The notes under the pieces: model-generated
Told to the model about the DNA's origin: nothing
Seen by the model: the letters and a program-made list of their open reading frames with translations, nothing else
Databases searched by the model: none
Assembly (NCBI GenBank): GCA_025056955.1
Contig: JANWYL010000129.1
Span: forward strand, 1 to 8,240
DNA from: Sandaracinaceae bacterium
Lineage (GTDB): Bacteria > Myxococcota_A > Polyangia > Polyangiales > Sandaracinaceae
Direction: 5' to 3'
Length of the DNA: 8,240 nucleotides
Made by a program: the position numbers and the translations under genes
Shown here: piece by piece, positions 1-6,624 of the stretch
Numbering within the stretch: position 1 is the first letter of the stretch
Layout of the letters: every line of letters starts with the position of its first letter

Positions 1-1
1 G

Positions 2-3000
2 CGCTACCTCGAGATTATCGAGATCCATCGACTTGAGCTTGAGCAGACCCAAACTCCTTCGCATCGGGTCGCGATTCTGCTTGGAATGGCCACGATCTAC
101 GAGCACCTTATCGGCGATATCGACGCAGCGATCGAGCATTATCGAGCAATCCTTTCGATCGATCCCAGCCATCGACATGCCATCGCTTCACTGATTCGAG
201 CAGCCGAGCGAGCCGAGCGGTGGGATGTCGTGGTATTTGGTTTGGATCGCGAAGCAGAGCTTGAAAGCGCAGCAGAGCGGCGAGTCGAATTGCGGTACAG
301 AGCAGCTGAAATCCTTTCGAGAGAGCATCCAGATGAGGCCATTTCTCGCTTGATGGCAATCCTCAAGGAAGCACCTGGTCACCGAAAAAGCATTGAATTG
401 CTTGGAAGCCTCTTTTTTCGGCTTGGAAGATGGAAGGAGTTGATTGGGGCAAGAAAAAGGGAATTTGAGCTTCTTGAAGAAAGCACAGATCGTGCTCAGG
501 TGGCCTGGGAAATTGGGGTGCTTTTAGAAGAGCGTTTGGGAGAGTTCGAAGAGGCCCTCTTTTGGTTTGGCCGGGCATTTGAACTCGATCCATCAAGCCG
601 ACTCTTTGCCCGAAAGCTTGAAGCGAAGCTTCTCAAAAAGGGTGCCCAAGCCCAACTGAAGAAGCTTTACGAAAAAGAAATTGACGCGTTGCGTCATGCT
701 TCAGACCATCTGCCTTCAGGTGAACAAAAGCAGAGGCTTTCCTGGGCAGCAATGCGCCTGGGTCAGGTCCTCGAAGAAAGTGGGGCGCCTTTTTCAGAGG
801 TTTTGGCTGCCTATCGGGCTGCCACATCCCATGGGGCCCTTCGTCCAGGGGCTTTCGATGCGTGCGCGAGGATTTTGAGGTTACAAGGGCGTTTTGATGA
901 ACTGATTGTCCTTTTTGAAGAAGAAGCAGAACGGGCCCAAGGCAAACGCAAGGCAGCGCTTCACATCGAGGCGGCACGCATCGCATGCGAAAATGCCCAC
1001 GAGCTCGAGCGGGCCAGGGTGCTTTATGAAAAAGCCATCTCCAGTGCCCCGGCTTTGCGTGGAGCTTGGCTTGGTCTTGAGGAGCTTTTGCGCCAAAGCG
1101 GAAATCAAGGCCTTGCTGAGGTGCTTGAGGCCCAAGCACGGCTCTTCGATGCCCAAGGGGCTCGATTGGCTGCACTCTACGAAATCGCGCTTGGCGATGG
1201 GGCTTTGTCGGCCCGTGTGGAGTGGGCCCTTCAGACGCTGCTTGCGATTCGCCCCGAAGATCCTCTTGGAGGTGAGCTCCTTCTCAGGGCCGCCCTGCGC
1301 CATCGGCACCTTCCGCTTCGGAGGCTCTATGAAAAAACACGGGCCACTTGTGAAGAAGACCCTTCGATTCGTGCGCTTCATCTCGCTTGGCTTGCTTTTG
1401 AAGAAATCGAAAAAGATCCCCTTTCCGCTTTCACTCGATTCGAAGAGGCTGCTCGTTTTGATTCCTGCTCGGTCCGATTTGCCAGGGGGCGCCTTAGGGC
1501 TGCCCAAAAAGCCTATGAAATGGGTCTTTTAGGCCCGGAAAAACTGGCCGATGCCTTGAGCACCTACGCCCGCTTTGAGCATGATCCTGCCAAGCGGGCG
1601 GCGCTTTTGATTGAAGCTGGCCTTCTTCGGGAGAAAAAGGAGGCCCATCGTGCCCTTCTCGATTTTGAGGAAGCGCTGGCCATTGCACCTGAGCGAATTG
1701 AGGCGGCCCAAGGGTTAAGCCGGATTTGGCTCAGCCGTGGGGAGACCCATCGCGCCATCGATGTGTTGAGGAAGGCTGCGCACAAAAGCAAGCGGTGGGA
1801 GTGCTTCTATGAGATTGCAAAAATTCAATTGGAGGTGCTCGGCGATCTTCCACAAGCGATGGCCACCATTTCCCTGGCCCTCACCCAAGTTGGGGGAAAT
1901 GAAAACCTTCTTCTGCTTCAAGCCGAGCTTTGGGAGAGAGAAGGGCAGTGGCGTGCCGCCTTGGCAAATTGGCTTCTTTTGGCCAAAGAAAGCAAGCAGC
2001 CGCAGGCCCGCCTCGAATATCACATCCGGGCCGGAAAGCTCCTTTTGGAGCGGTTGCATGCATTCGAAGAGGCCAGGTTGTCTTTTGAGGCGGCCCTCGC
2101 CATCGCTGAAGATGGAAGGGCCCTCCGGGGGCTGATCGAGGCCTTGGTTGGCCTTGGGCGCTTCATCGAAGCGCTTGGGCCAGCGGAGCGCTGGGTTGAA
2201 CTCAGCCGGGGCACAAGCGAAGAAGCCGAAGCCTGGCTGCTTTTGGCCCGCGTGGCCCAGGGGAAGGGCGATTGCAATCAAATGCTTGAAGCCGCCGAGC
2301 GGGCCCTGGCCATCGGTGGGTTTGAAAGCCCAAGCCACGCCTTCTTTGAAACGCTTCTTGCCCAAAGCTCTCCCGAGCAAAAAAGGGCGCTCTTTGAAGC
2401 CATGGCCCATGCCCTTCGAAGCCAAGCCGATCGGGGCCACTTGCCTCCTCTTGGCTATGCGAAGCTCGTTCACATCCTTGTGCGGGAGCTCAATCGCAGC
2501 AAAGAAGCGCTCGAGCTTGTCCACGACGCATTGCGTCATCATCCAGAAGATGGCGCCCTGAGGCAAACGCTGATCCGTGCCCTTCTCGATTGTGGTTTTT
2601 ATGAAGAAGTCCTTCGCATTAGCGAAAGGCGCCTCGTTGAAAACCCTCTTGAAGTTCAAGCCTGGGCTGAGCTTGCGATGGCCCTTGAGGGATCAGAGCG
2701 CAAGGCGTATGCCGAGAAGGTGCACGCGTTTTTGACCTCAAGCGGGCTTCCTCCGCCTCGGCCTTTGTCAGGCGAAATGAGCCTCGAGCAGCTTCTCGAG
2801 ATTGCGGGCGTGCATCCTTCTGGAGCCTATGCGCTCCTTCTTCTCCTCACCGAAGTCCTCCCTCGCCTTTACCCGACTGATCTTGAGGGCCATGGCCTTT
2901 CTGCAAAAGATCGCCTTCCGCCTCGCAGCGCCCATCCCCTGCGCTCCCTTTTTGAGCGCGCTGCTTTGCATTTTGGCGGCCTCGCTTTTGAGTGCTTTGT

Positions 3001-3574
3001 GCACCGGAGCCGCTCAAAAGGCATTGCAGTTGAGCTTGGTGAAGTCCCCGTCATTGTTGTGCCTTTTTGGCTTAGCGAGTTGCCTGAGGCGACTCAGCTT
3101 GCCTGGGCCCTTCGCACGATGGCCTTGCTTGCCATGCGCATGGGCGCGCTTGAAAAGCTGGTTTTAAGAGAGATTGAGCGCCTTGCCGCTGCGGCCATTC
3201 GCATTGTCAAAACCGATTTTCGAGTCCCATGGATTCCAGATGAATCGCTCGAAGAGCAAGCCAATGGCCTTGCAAGGCACCTCTCCCGTCGCTCCCGCCG
3301 TTCGCTTGAAGAGCTGATCGCCCGCCACCCATTGACTTTCCCAAGCGATGTCCAAACGGCTGTTGAGCGGTTAATCCGCGGTTCTTGGCGAGCCGCATTG
3401 CTCATCAGTGATGACCTAGAGGCTGCTTTTGACGCAATGCGTTACTCTTCCGGTCTCCCCTCAGAGCTCAGCCGCATTCAAGCCCTTGGCCAGCACCCCT
3501 TCGCTTCCGAGCTCTTGTGCTACTACGCTTCGGAAGAGGCGATGGGGGTGCGAAAAAAGCTACATTCCCCTTGA
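2..3574 (+). CDS. Giant TPR-repeat protein, 5'-partial
   Basis: The reading frame is open from base 2 to the TGA at 3572-3574, so about 1190 residues are visible. The ATG at 86 is probably internal, because the 28 codons before it are helical, charged sequence of the same style. About the first 890 residues after that Met are helix-turn-helix TPR-like units of some 34 residues, with A-x-x-x-Y/F and D/E-P pairs such as AIEHYRAILSIDPSH, EEALFWFGRAFELDPSS and ALLDFEEALAIAPERIEAA. From about residue 900 the repeats give way to a 260-residue C-terminal domain with no repeats, ending in ELLCYYASEEAMGVRKKL. From memory, very long myxobacterial TPR proteins end in a similar domain. TPR arrays are protein-protein scaffolds and no catalytic motif is seen. 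No membrane segment is visible in this part, so location cannot be judged without the N-terminus. It is the first visible gene of the operon, 8 nt before hpt. The exact function is unknown. Confidence 0.9.
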   Translation, partial: RYLEIIEIHRLELEQTQTPSHRVAILLGMATIYEHLIGDIDAAIEHYRAILSIDPSHRHAIASLIRAAERAERWDVVVFGLDREAELESAAERRVELRYRAAEILSREHPDEAISRLMAILKEAPGHRKSIELLGSLFFRLGRWKELIGARKREFELLEESTDRAQVAWEIGVLLEERLGEFEEALFWFGRAFELDPSSRLFARKLEAKLLKKGAQAQLKKLYEKEIDALRHASDHLPSGEQKQRLSWAAMRLGQVLEESGAPFSEVLAAYRAATSHGALRPGAFDACARILRLQGRFDELIVLFEEEAERAQGKRKAALHIEAARIACENAHELERARVLYEKAISSAPALRGAWLGLEELLRQSGNQGLAEVLEAQARLFDAQGARLAALYEIALGDGALSARVEWALQTLLAIRPEDPLGGELLLRAALRHRHLPLRRLYEKTRATCEEDPSIRALHLAWLAFEEIEKDPLSAFTRFEEAARFDSCSVRFARGRLRAAQKAYEMGLLGPEKLADALSTYARFEHDPAKRAALLIEAGLLREKKEAHRALLDFEEALAIAPERIEAAQGLSRIWLSRGETHRAIDVLRKAAHKSKRWECFYEIAKIQLEVLGDLPQAMATISLALTQVGGNENLLLLQAELWEREGQWRAALANWLLLAKESKQPQARLEYHIRAGKLLLERLHAFEEARLSFEAALAIAEDGRALRGLIEALVGLGRFIEALGPAERWVELSRGTSEEAEAWLLLARVAQGKGDCNQMLEAAERALAIGGFESPSHAFFETLLAQSSPEQKRALFEAMAHALRSQADRGHLPPLGYAKLVHILVRELNRSKEALELVHDALRHHPEDGALRQTLIRALLDCGFYEEVLRISERRLVENPLEVQAWAELAMALEGSERKAYAEKVHAFLTSSGLPPPRPLSGEMSLEQLLEIAGVHPSGAYALLLLLTEVLPRLYPTDLEGHGLSAKDRLPPRSAHPLRSLFERAALHFGGLAFECFVHRSRSKGIAVELGEVPVIVVPFWLSELPEATQLAWALRTMALLAMRMGALEKLVLREIERLAAAAIRIVKTDFRVPWIPDESLEEQANGLARHLSRRSRRSLEELIARHPLTFPSDVQTAVERLIRGSWRAALLISDDLEAAFDAMRYSSGLPSELSRIQALGQHPFASELLCYYASEEAMGVRKKLHSP

Positions 3575-3582
3575 GAGCGACC

Positions 3583-4107
3583 ATGCCCACGATTCGCACC
3601 CTCATCGATGCGCAAGCCATCGCTTACCGTGTAAAGTCCCTTGGCGCTGCGATAAGCCATGCCCATAGGGGCCACGATCTCGTGCTCATCTCCGTGCTCA
3701 AGGGCAGCTTCGTGTTTGCTGCTGACCTCGTACGGGCGATTGAGATCCCCATCGCAGTCGATTTTCTCGCCTGCCAAAGCTATGGGGCTGGGACCGAGAC
3801 CAGTGGTGTGGTCAAAATCACCCACGATCTCACCCAGCCCATCGAAGGGAAGCACGTGATTGTCGTCGAGGACATCATCGATACTGGCCTCACGATGAGT
3901 TACCTCCTTTCCAACTTGGAAACCCGCAAGCCTGCTTCCCTTGAAGTGTGTGCGCTTTTGCACAAGCCTGCTCGCTCACGGGTCAAGGTGCCAATCCATT
4001 ACCTGGGTTTTACCATCGAAGATGTGTTCGTTGTGGGCTACGGCCTCGATTTTGCCGAGCGCTATCGAAATCTCCCCTATATCGGCGTGCTGGAGGAGGA
4101 AAGGTGA
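3583..4107 (+). CDS. hpt: Hypoxanthine phosphoribosyltransferase
   Basis: This is a 174-residue cytoplasmic purine-salvage enzyme that joins hypoxanthine (and usually guanine) to PRPP, giving IMP or GMP and pyrophosphate. All family signatures are present. LKG at residues 39-41 is the pyrophosphate-binding loop. SYG at 66-68 lies in the flexible catalytic loop. The PRPP motif VVEDIIDTGLT spans 94-104 with acidic pair E96/D97 and D100. K128 in LLHKP is the purine-contacting lysine, and VGYGLDFAERYRNLPYIGVL closes the protein as in typical bacterial HPRTs. Length matches the family. I chose ATG 3583 over the in-frame ATG at 3517 because the extra 22 residues overlap the TPR gene, lack homology-like character and would lengthen the usual N-terminus. 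A weak GAGAG at 3573-3577 may serve as ribosome binding site, helped by coupling to the TPR stop 8 nt upstream. One oddity is His127 where many homologues have Asp (LLDKP). Confidence 0.96.
   Translation: MPTIRTLIDAQAIAYRVKSLGAAISHAHRGHDLVLISVLKGSFVFAADLVRAIEIPIAVDFLACQSYGAGTETSGVVKITHDLTQPIEGKHVIVVEDIIDTGLTMSYLLSNLETRKPASLEVCALLHKPARSRVKVPIHYLGFTIEDVFVVGYGLDFAERYRNLPYIGVLEEER
4092..4104 (+). promoter_or_regulatory. Strong RBS and GTGA start/stop overlap
   Basis: GGAGG at 4092-4096, within the purine run GGAGGAGGAAAG, lies 7 nt before GTG 4104. The run also encodes the end of HPRT (EEER). The GTG start overlaps the HPRT stop as GTGA at 4104-4107. This fixes the start of the small TPR gene and indicates translational coupling. 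Confidence 0.85.
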
Positions 4108-4433
4108 GCAGCAAGCGCCTTGAAATGCTCGAGCGTTTGATTGCCCAAGGCACGCGCGATCCCTTTCATCACTATGCTTATGCCCTTGAGCTTCGATCGA
4201 TTGGAAAGTCCGACGCCGCTTTCGAGAAGCTCAAAGAAATTGTCAAGCAATTTCCTGAATACGTTCCTGCATATCTTATGGGGGCTCAGCTGGCTTTCGA
4301 CCTCGGCCGGTTTGATGAGGGAATGGCCATGGCGCAAGCGGGAATCGAGGTTGCAGAGCGTAGCAAAGACAGCCGCACCGTGCGAGAATTGATGGGAATT
4401 ATCGATACGGCGCGCAAAAAGGAGGAACGATGA
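4104..4433 (+). CDS. Small TPR protein (109 aa)
   Basis: This short, all-helical protein has no signal peptide or membrane segment and is presumably cytoplasmic. Two TPR-like units can be seen. The first is around residues 19-52 (DPFHHYAYALELRSIGKSD followed by AAFEKLKEIVKQFPEY). The second is around 53-86 (VPAYLMGAQLAFDLGRFDE followed by GMAMAQAGIEVA). A charged C-terminal helix ends in ARKKEER. The P-x-Y-V-x-A-Y-L-M link between units matches small TPR proteins I associate with myxobacteria (from memory). The frame is open upstream to 3948, but that part lies antiparallel to nothing and simply overlaps hpt in another frame. The GTG at 4104 with its excellent ribosome binding site is the real start. 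The gene overlaps hpt upstream and the glycosidase gene downstream by 4 nt each. A binding partner is likely but unknown. It may assist one of the operon neighbours, which is inference only. Confidence 0.88.
   Translation: MSSKRLEMLERLIAQGTRDPFHHYAYALELRSIGKSDAAFEKLKEIVKQFPEYVPAYLMGAQLAFDLGRFDEGMAMAQAGIEVAERSKDSRTVRELMGIIDTARKKEER
4419..4433 (+). promoter_or_regulatory. RBS and ATGA overlap before GH1 gene
   Basis: AAGGAGG at 4419-4425 ends 4 nt before ATG 4430, which overlaps the TGA of the small TPR gene as ATGA (4430-4433). This supports both the start of the glycosidase lipoprotein and translational coupling. Confidence 0.82.
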
Positions 4434-6139
4434 AACGGCGGCCTAACCCACGGAGGAGGGCTCTTTGGGTGATATGGCTCTGCGCTTCGTGCCCTTCGCC
4501 TGCTCCTCAACCAAGCGATGCGTTTCGCGGAGAAGATGCATCGGTTGATGGAGGGATTGATGGGGGCGAGATGCCCGATACAGGGCGTGATGCCTACGTG
4601 CCAGATGGAGGCCCGCCTTTGCCCATTGCTTTTGGAAGGCCAGGGCCTCTTCGCGGCGATTCCGGGCGCCGAAGCTTTCGCTTTGGTGCTGCCACTGCCG
4701 CAACCCAAATTGAAGAGACCAATCGCCGAACGGATTGGTGGGCATGGACGGCGCCACGAAGCGAGGGTGGTCTTGGCCGGGGCCACGATTACGTGGGCGA
4801 TGCCGTGCGCGGCTACACGAAGGCCATTGAAGACATCCGCCTCCTCCGCGAAATGCACCTCGATGCGTACCGCTTCTCCATCGAGTGGGCCCGCATCGAA
4901 CCCGAGCGCAACCGAATCGATAACGAGGCCGTCCAGCACTACCGGCGCTTCCTTGAGGAGCTCAGAAGCGCTGGAATTCGCCCAATGGTCACTGTGCACC
5001 ACTTTTCCAACCCCCTTTGGGCCGATGATCCGCGGATCGATCCAGCAACTTGCACCGAAAGCGCAACGCAGCTCTGTGGTTGGGGTCACTCTGGGCCAGC
5101 GCTCGTTCAAGAAATCGCCGAGCACGCTGCCTTTTTGGCACGCACCTACGGTGATCTCGTCGACGAATGGTGCACGATCAACGAGCCTGTCAACTACGTC
5201 CTTGCCGCCTATGGTGTTGCCCAGTTTCCCCCTGGGAGGAGTTGGTTGTTGAGCGATCGCGCTCGCTTCATTCAAGTGGTTGAAAACTTCATGAACGCCC
5301 ACGTTGCCATCTACCGTGCAATTCGCGAAAACGACACCGTTGACGCAGACGATGGAGACGGCGTGCCTGCCCTCATAGGGATTCCCCTCTCGGTGGCCTA
5401 TTGGATTCCAACGCGAAATGGCATGCCGAGCAATCACCCAGATGATCTGGCAGCGGTCGAGCGAATCAACTACCTCTACCACTTTCTCGTTCCCGATGCG
5501 GCGCTGGATGGGCGTTGGGATCCCGACCTCGACCCCAGCACTTCAAACATTGAAACGCGTGAGAGTTGGCGTGGAACCATCGATTGGCTTGGGCTCCAGT
5601 ACTATTTCCGCACTGGGGTGACGGCCTCGCCGGCCCTTTTGCCACTCGTGCGGGCCACCCCTTGTTTCCCCCCGCTTGACAGCGGTGCTTGCCTGCGGCC
5701 GGAGTTCCGTGACCCAACCCACTACGTTTCGGCCATGCGCTATGAATTCTATGCCCCTGGCTTTTACGAGGTGGTGATGTCTTTCCATCGCCGCTATGGC
5801 CCTCGACTTCCTCTCCTTGCCACTGAGTCGGGAATTGCAACAGAGGTTGGTGCGCGTCGTGCCGAAAACATCGTTCGCATTCTCGAACAGATCGGCCGCC
5901 TTCTGGATGAAGGTGTCGATTTTCGGGGCTACTACCACTGGTCGCTCATGGACAACTTCGAGTGGGCAGAGGGCTTCGTTCCTCGTTTTGGGCTCTACCG
6001 CGTCGAGCGAAGTGGGGATTATCCGCGCACTCCAACCCTTGGGGCCATGGTTTATGGCGAAATCGTGCGGGGCCGCACCTTGACAGAAATGCATCGGCGC
6101 ATGTATGGAGGCCTCGGTCCGATGACACCAGAACCTTAG
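4430..6139 (+). CDS. Glycoside hydrolase family 1 lipoprotein
   Basis: This 569-residue protein is a beta-glucosidase-like retaining glycosidase. It begins with a basic n-region and short hydrophobic stretch (ALWVIWLCAS) ending at Cys21. CAS-C is an atypical but acceptable lipobox, so membrane anchoring is likely. An Asp/Gly/Pro-rich linker follows to about residue 75. The GH1 barrel spans about 82-548. FRFGAATAATQIEE (83-96) is the N-terminal signature and YRFSIEWARIEP (147-158) follows it. TVHHF has the substrate-contact His (190/191). CTINEP carries acid/base Glu252, LLATESG carries nucleophile Glu466, and WSLMDNFEWAEGF (504-516) is the sugar-binding signature. Both catalytic Glu residues are present, so activity is expected on beta-linked glycosides; the sugar cannot be told. 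Differences from typical cytoplasmic GH1 are TESG for TENG, LQYY for LNYY, two cysteine-paired insertions (208/216 and 412/421) and an Asp-rich loop at 305-311. It is the last gene of the operon. Confidence 0.95.
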   Translation: MKRRPNPRRRALWVIWLCASCPSPAPQPSDAFRGEDASVDGGIDGGEMPDTGRDAYVPDGGPPLPIAFGRPGPLRGDSGRRSFRFGAATAATQIEETNRRTDWWAWTAPRSEGGLGRGHDYVGDAVRGYTKAIEDIRLLREMHLDAYRFSIEWARIEPERNRIDNEAVQHYRRFLEELRSAGIRPMVTVHHFSNPLWADDPRIDPATCTESATQLCGWGHSGPALVQEIAEHAAFLARTYGDLVDEWCTINEPVNYVLAAYGVAQFPPGRSWLLSDRARFIQVVENFMNAHVAIYRAIRENDTVDADDGDGVPALIGIPLSVAYWIPTRNGMPSNHPDDLAAVERINYLYHFLVPDAALDGRWDPDLDPSTSNIETRESWRGTIDWLGLQYYFRTGVTASPALLPLVRATPCFPPLDSGACLRPEFRDPTHYVSAMRYEFYAPGFYEVVMSFHRRYGPRLPLLATESGIATEVGARRAENIVRILEQIGRLLDEGVDFRGYYHWSLMDNFEWAEGFVPRFGLYRVERSGDYPRTPTLGAMVYGEIVRGRTLTEMHRRMYGGLGPMTPEP

Positions 6140-6143
6140 GCCA

Positions 6144-6172
6144 TGGACAGGCAAGATCCTCTGTGCTATAAG
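6144..6172 (+). promoter_or_regulatory. Sigma-70-type promoter of tRNA-Thr
   Basis: The -35 element is TGGACA at 6144-6149 (5 of 6 matches to TTGACA). A 17-bp spacer follows, then -10 TATAAG at 6167-6172 (5 of 6), preceded by an extended -10 TGC. The sequence after the -10 is GC-rich (GGGGC), as in promoters of stable RNA genes under stringent control. Transcription should start near 6179-6183, giving a leader of about 4-8 nt before the tRNA. The promoter starts 4 nt after the stop codon of the GH1 gene. Confidence 0.75.
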
Positions 6173-6186
6173 GGGCTTCTGCATTT

Positions 6187-6259
6187 GCCGCCTTAGCTCA
6201 GAGGTGAGAGCAACGGTTTCGTAAACCGTAGGTCCGGGGTTCGAATCCCCGAGGCGGCT
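6187..6259 (+). tRNA. tRNA-Thr, anticodon CGT
   Basis: A complete cloverleaf is seen. The acceptor stem GCCGCCT (6187-6193) pairs perfectly with AGGCGGC (6252-6258). The D stem is GCTC/GAGC (6196-6199 with 6208-6211) around an 8-nt loop. The anticodon stem ACGGT/ACCGT (6213-6217 with 6225-6229) encloses loop TTCGTAA with anticodon CGT at 6220-6222. The variable loop is 5 nt. The T stem CGGGG/CCCCG (6235-6239 with 6247-6251) holds TTCGAAT. Anticodon CGU reads the Thr codon ACG. The discriminator base is T6259 and CCA is not encoded, so it must be added by the CCA-adding enzyme. Confidence 0.97.
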
Positions 6260-6624
6260 CTTTGCTAAAAAGTGCGAGAGGGTCAAGCGAAAAGGTAATG
6301 GCGAGGGGCAAAAGGTGCGATGGTTGAGGATGAGACTTGGTGATAGGGGGGTGAGGAGCTTTTTGCAATGAATGGGCTTGCGATTTCGAAGTGGTGATAT
6401 GCTCCAAAGCCATGATTTGAGGAAGGTGAGATGATCAAGGTAAAAGCGGTCTTCGAATTGGTGAATTGAAAGGTGCATGAGGGTGAATATGCTTGGTTGG
6501 TTCAGATTCGGGAGTAAAGATCGATGGTGTGGCGGAGGATGGCTTATCTTGGGGTTGGTCTCAAGAAAAGTCTTGGAGTGGAACTTCCTGCACCTCGATC
6601 CGTGAGATGACGTAGGGGGACCCA
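6260..6624. other. Spacer without genes, strong G/C strand bias
   Basis: This is about 365 nt between the tRNA and the convergent kinase gene. I find no credible gene, no promoter and no clear intrinsic terminator for either side. My hand count over 6261-6590 gives about 121 G against 36 C on the + strand, with GC content below that of the flanking genes. The + strand is full of GGTG, GATGAG and GTGAG words. Minus-strand frames stay open mainly because G-poor sequence makes TAG and TGA rare. Two weak hairpins exist: 6452-6470 (TTC-AATT arms, GGTG loop, one bulged G) and 6562-6575 (CAAGA/TCTTG arms, AAAG loop). Neither is followed by a T-run. Confidence 0.7.

Noticed and set aside
881..1532. 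Two overlapping 208-codon frames on opposite strands
   Set aside because: Both are shadows of the TPR frame. Their translations are Lys/Phe/Pro-rich with no helical repeat or domain pattern.
1715..2659. Long open frame (314 codons) on the - strand inside the TPR gene
   Set aside because: It lies fully antisense to a well-supported TPR frame, has no recognisable domain, and several other shadow frames of similar type occur in the same gene, as expected from its codon bias.
3517..3582. Upstream ATG start for hpt
   Set aside because: It would overlap the TPR gene by 58 nt and add 22 residues that do not fit the compact HPRT N-terminus; ATG 3583 gives the usual length.
5250..5262. GCGATCGC word as a HIP1-type repeat of cyanobacteria
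   Set aside because: Only a few copies occur in the window, within coding sequence, and the genes do not look cyanobacterial.
4286..5482. 398-codon - strand frame opposite the GH1 gene
   Set aside because: It is antisense to a clear GH1 enzyme with catalytic motifs and shows only Arg/Ser/Pro-rich shadow sequence towards its end.
6198..6413. Short - strand frame ending in GFEPRTYGLRNRCSHL
   Set aside because: This string is the well-known antisense translation of a tRNA gene and is a common false protein in databases.
6562..6575. Hairpin CAAGA/TCTTG as terminator
   Set aside because: It is only 5 bp, A/T-containing, and no T-run follows on either strand.
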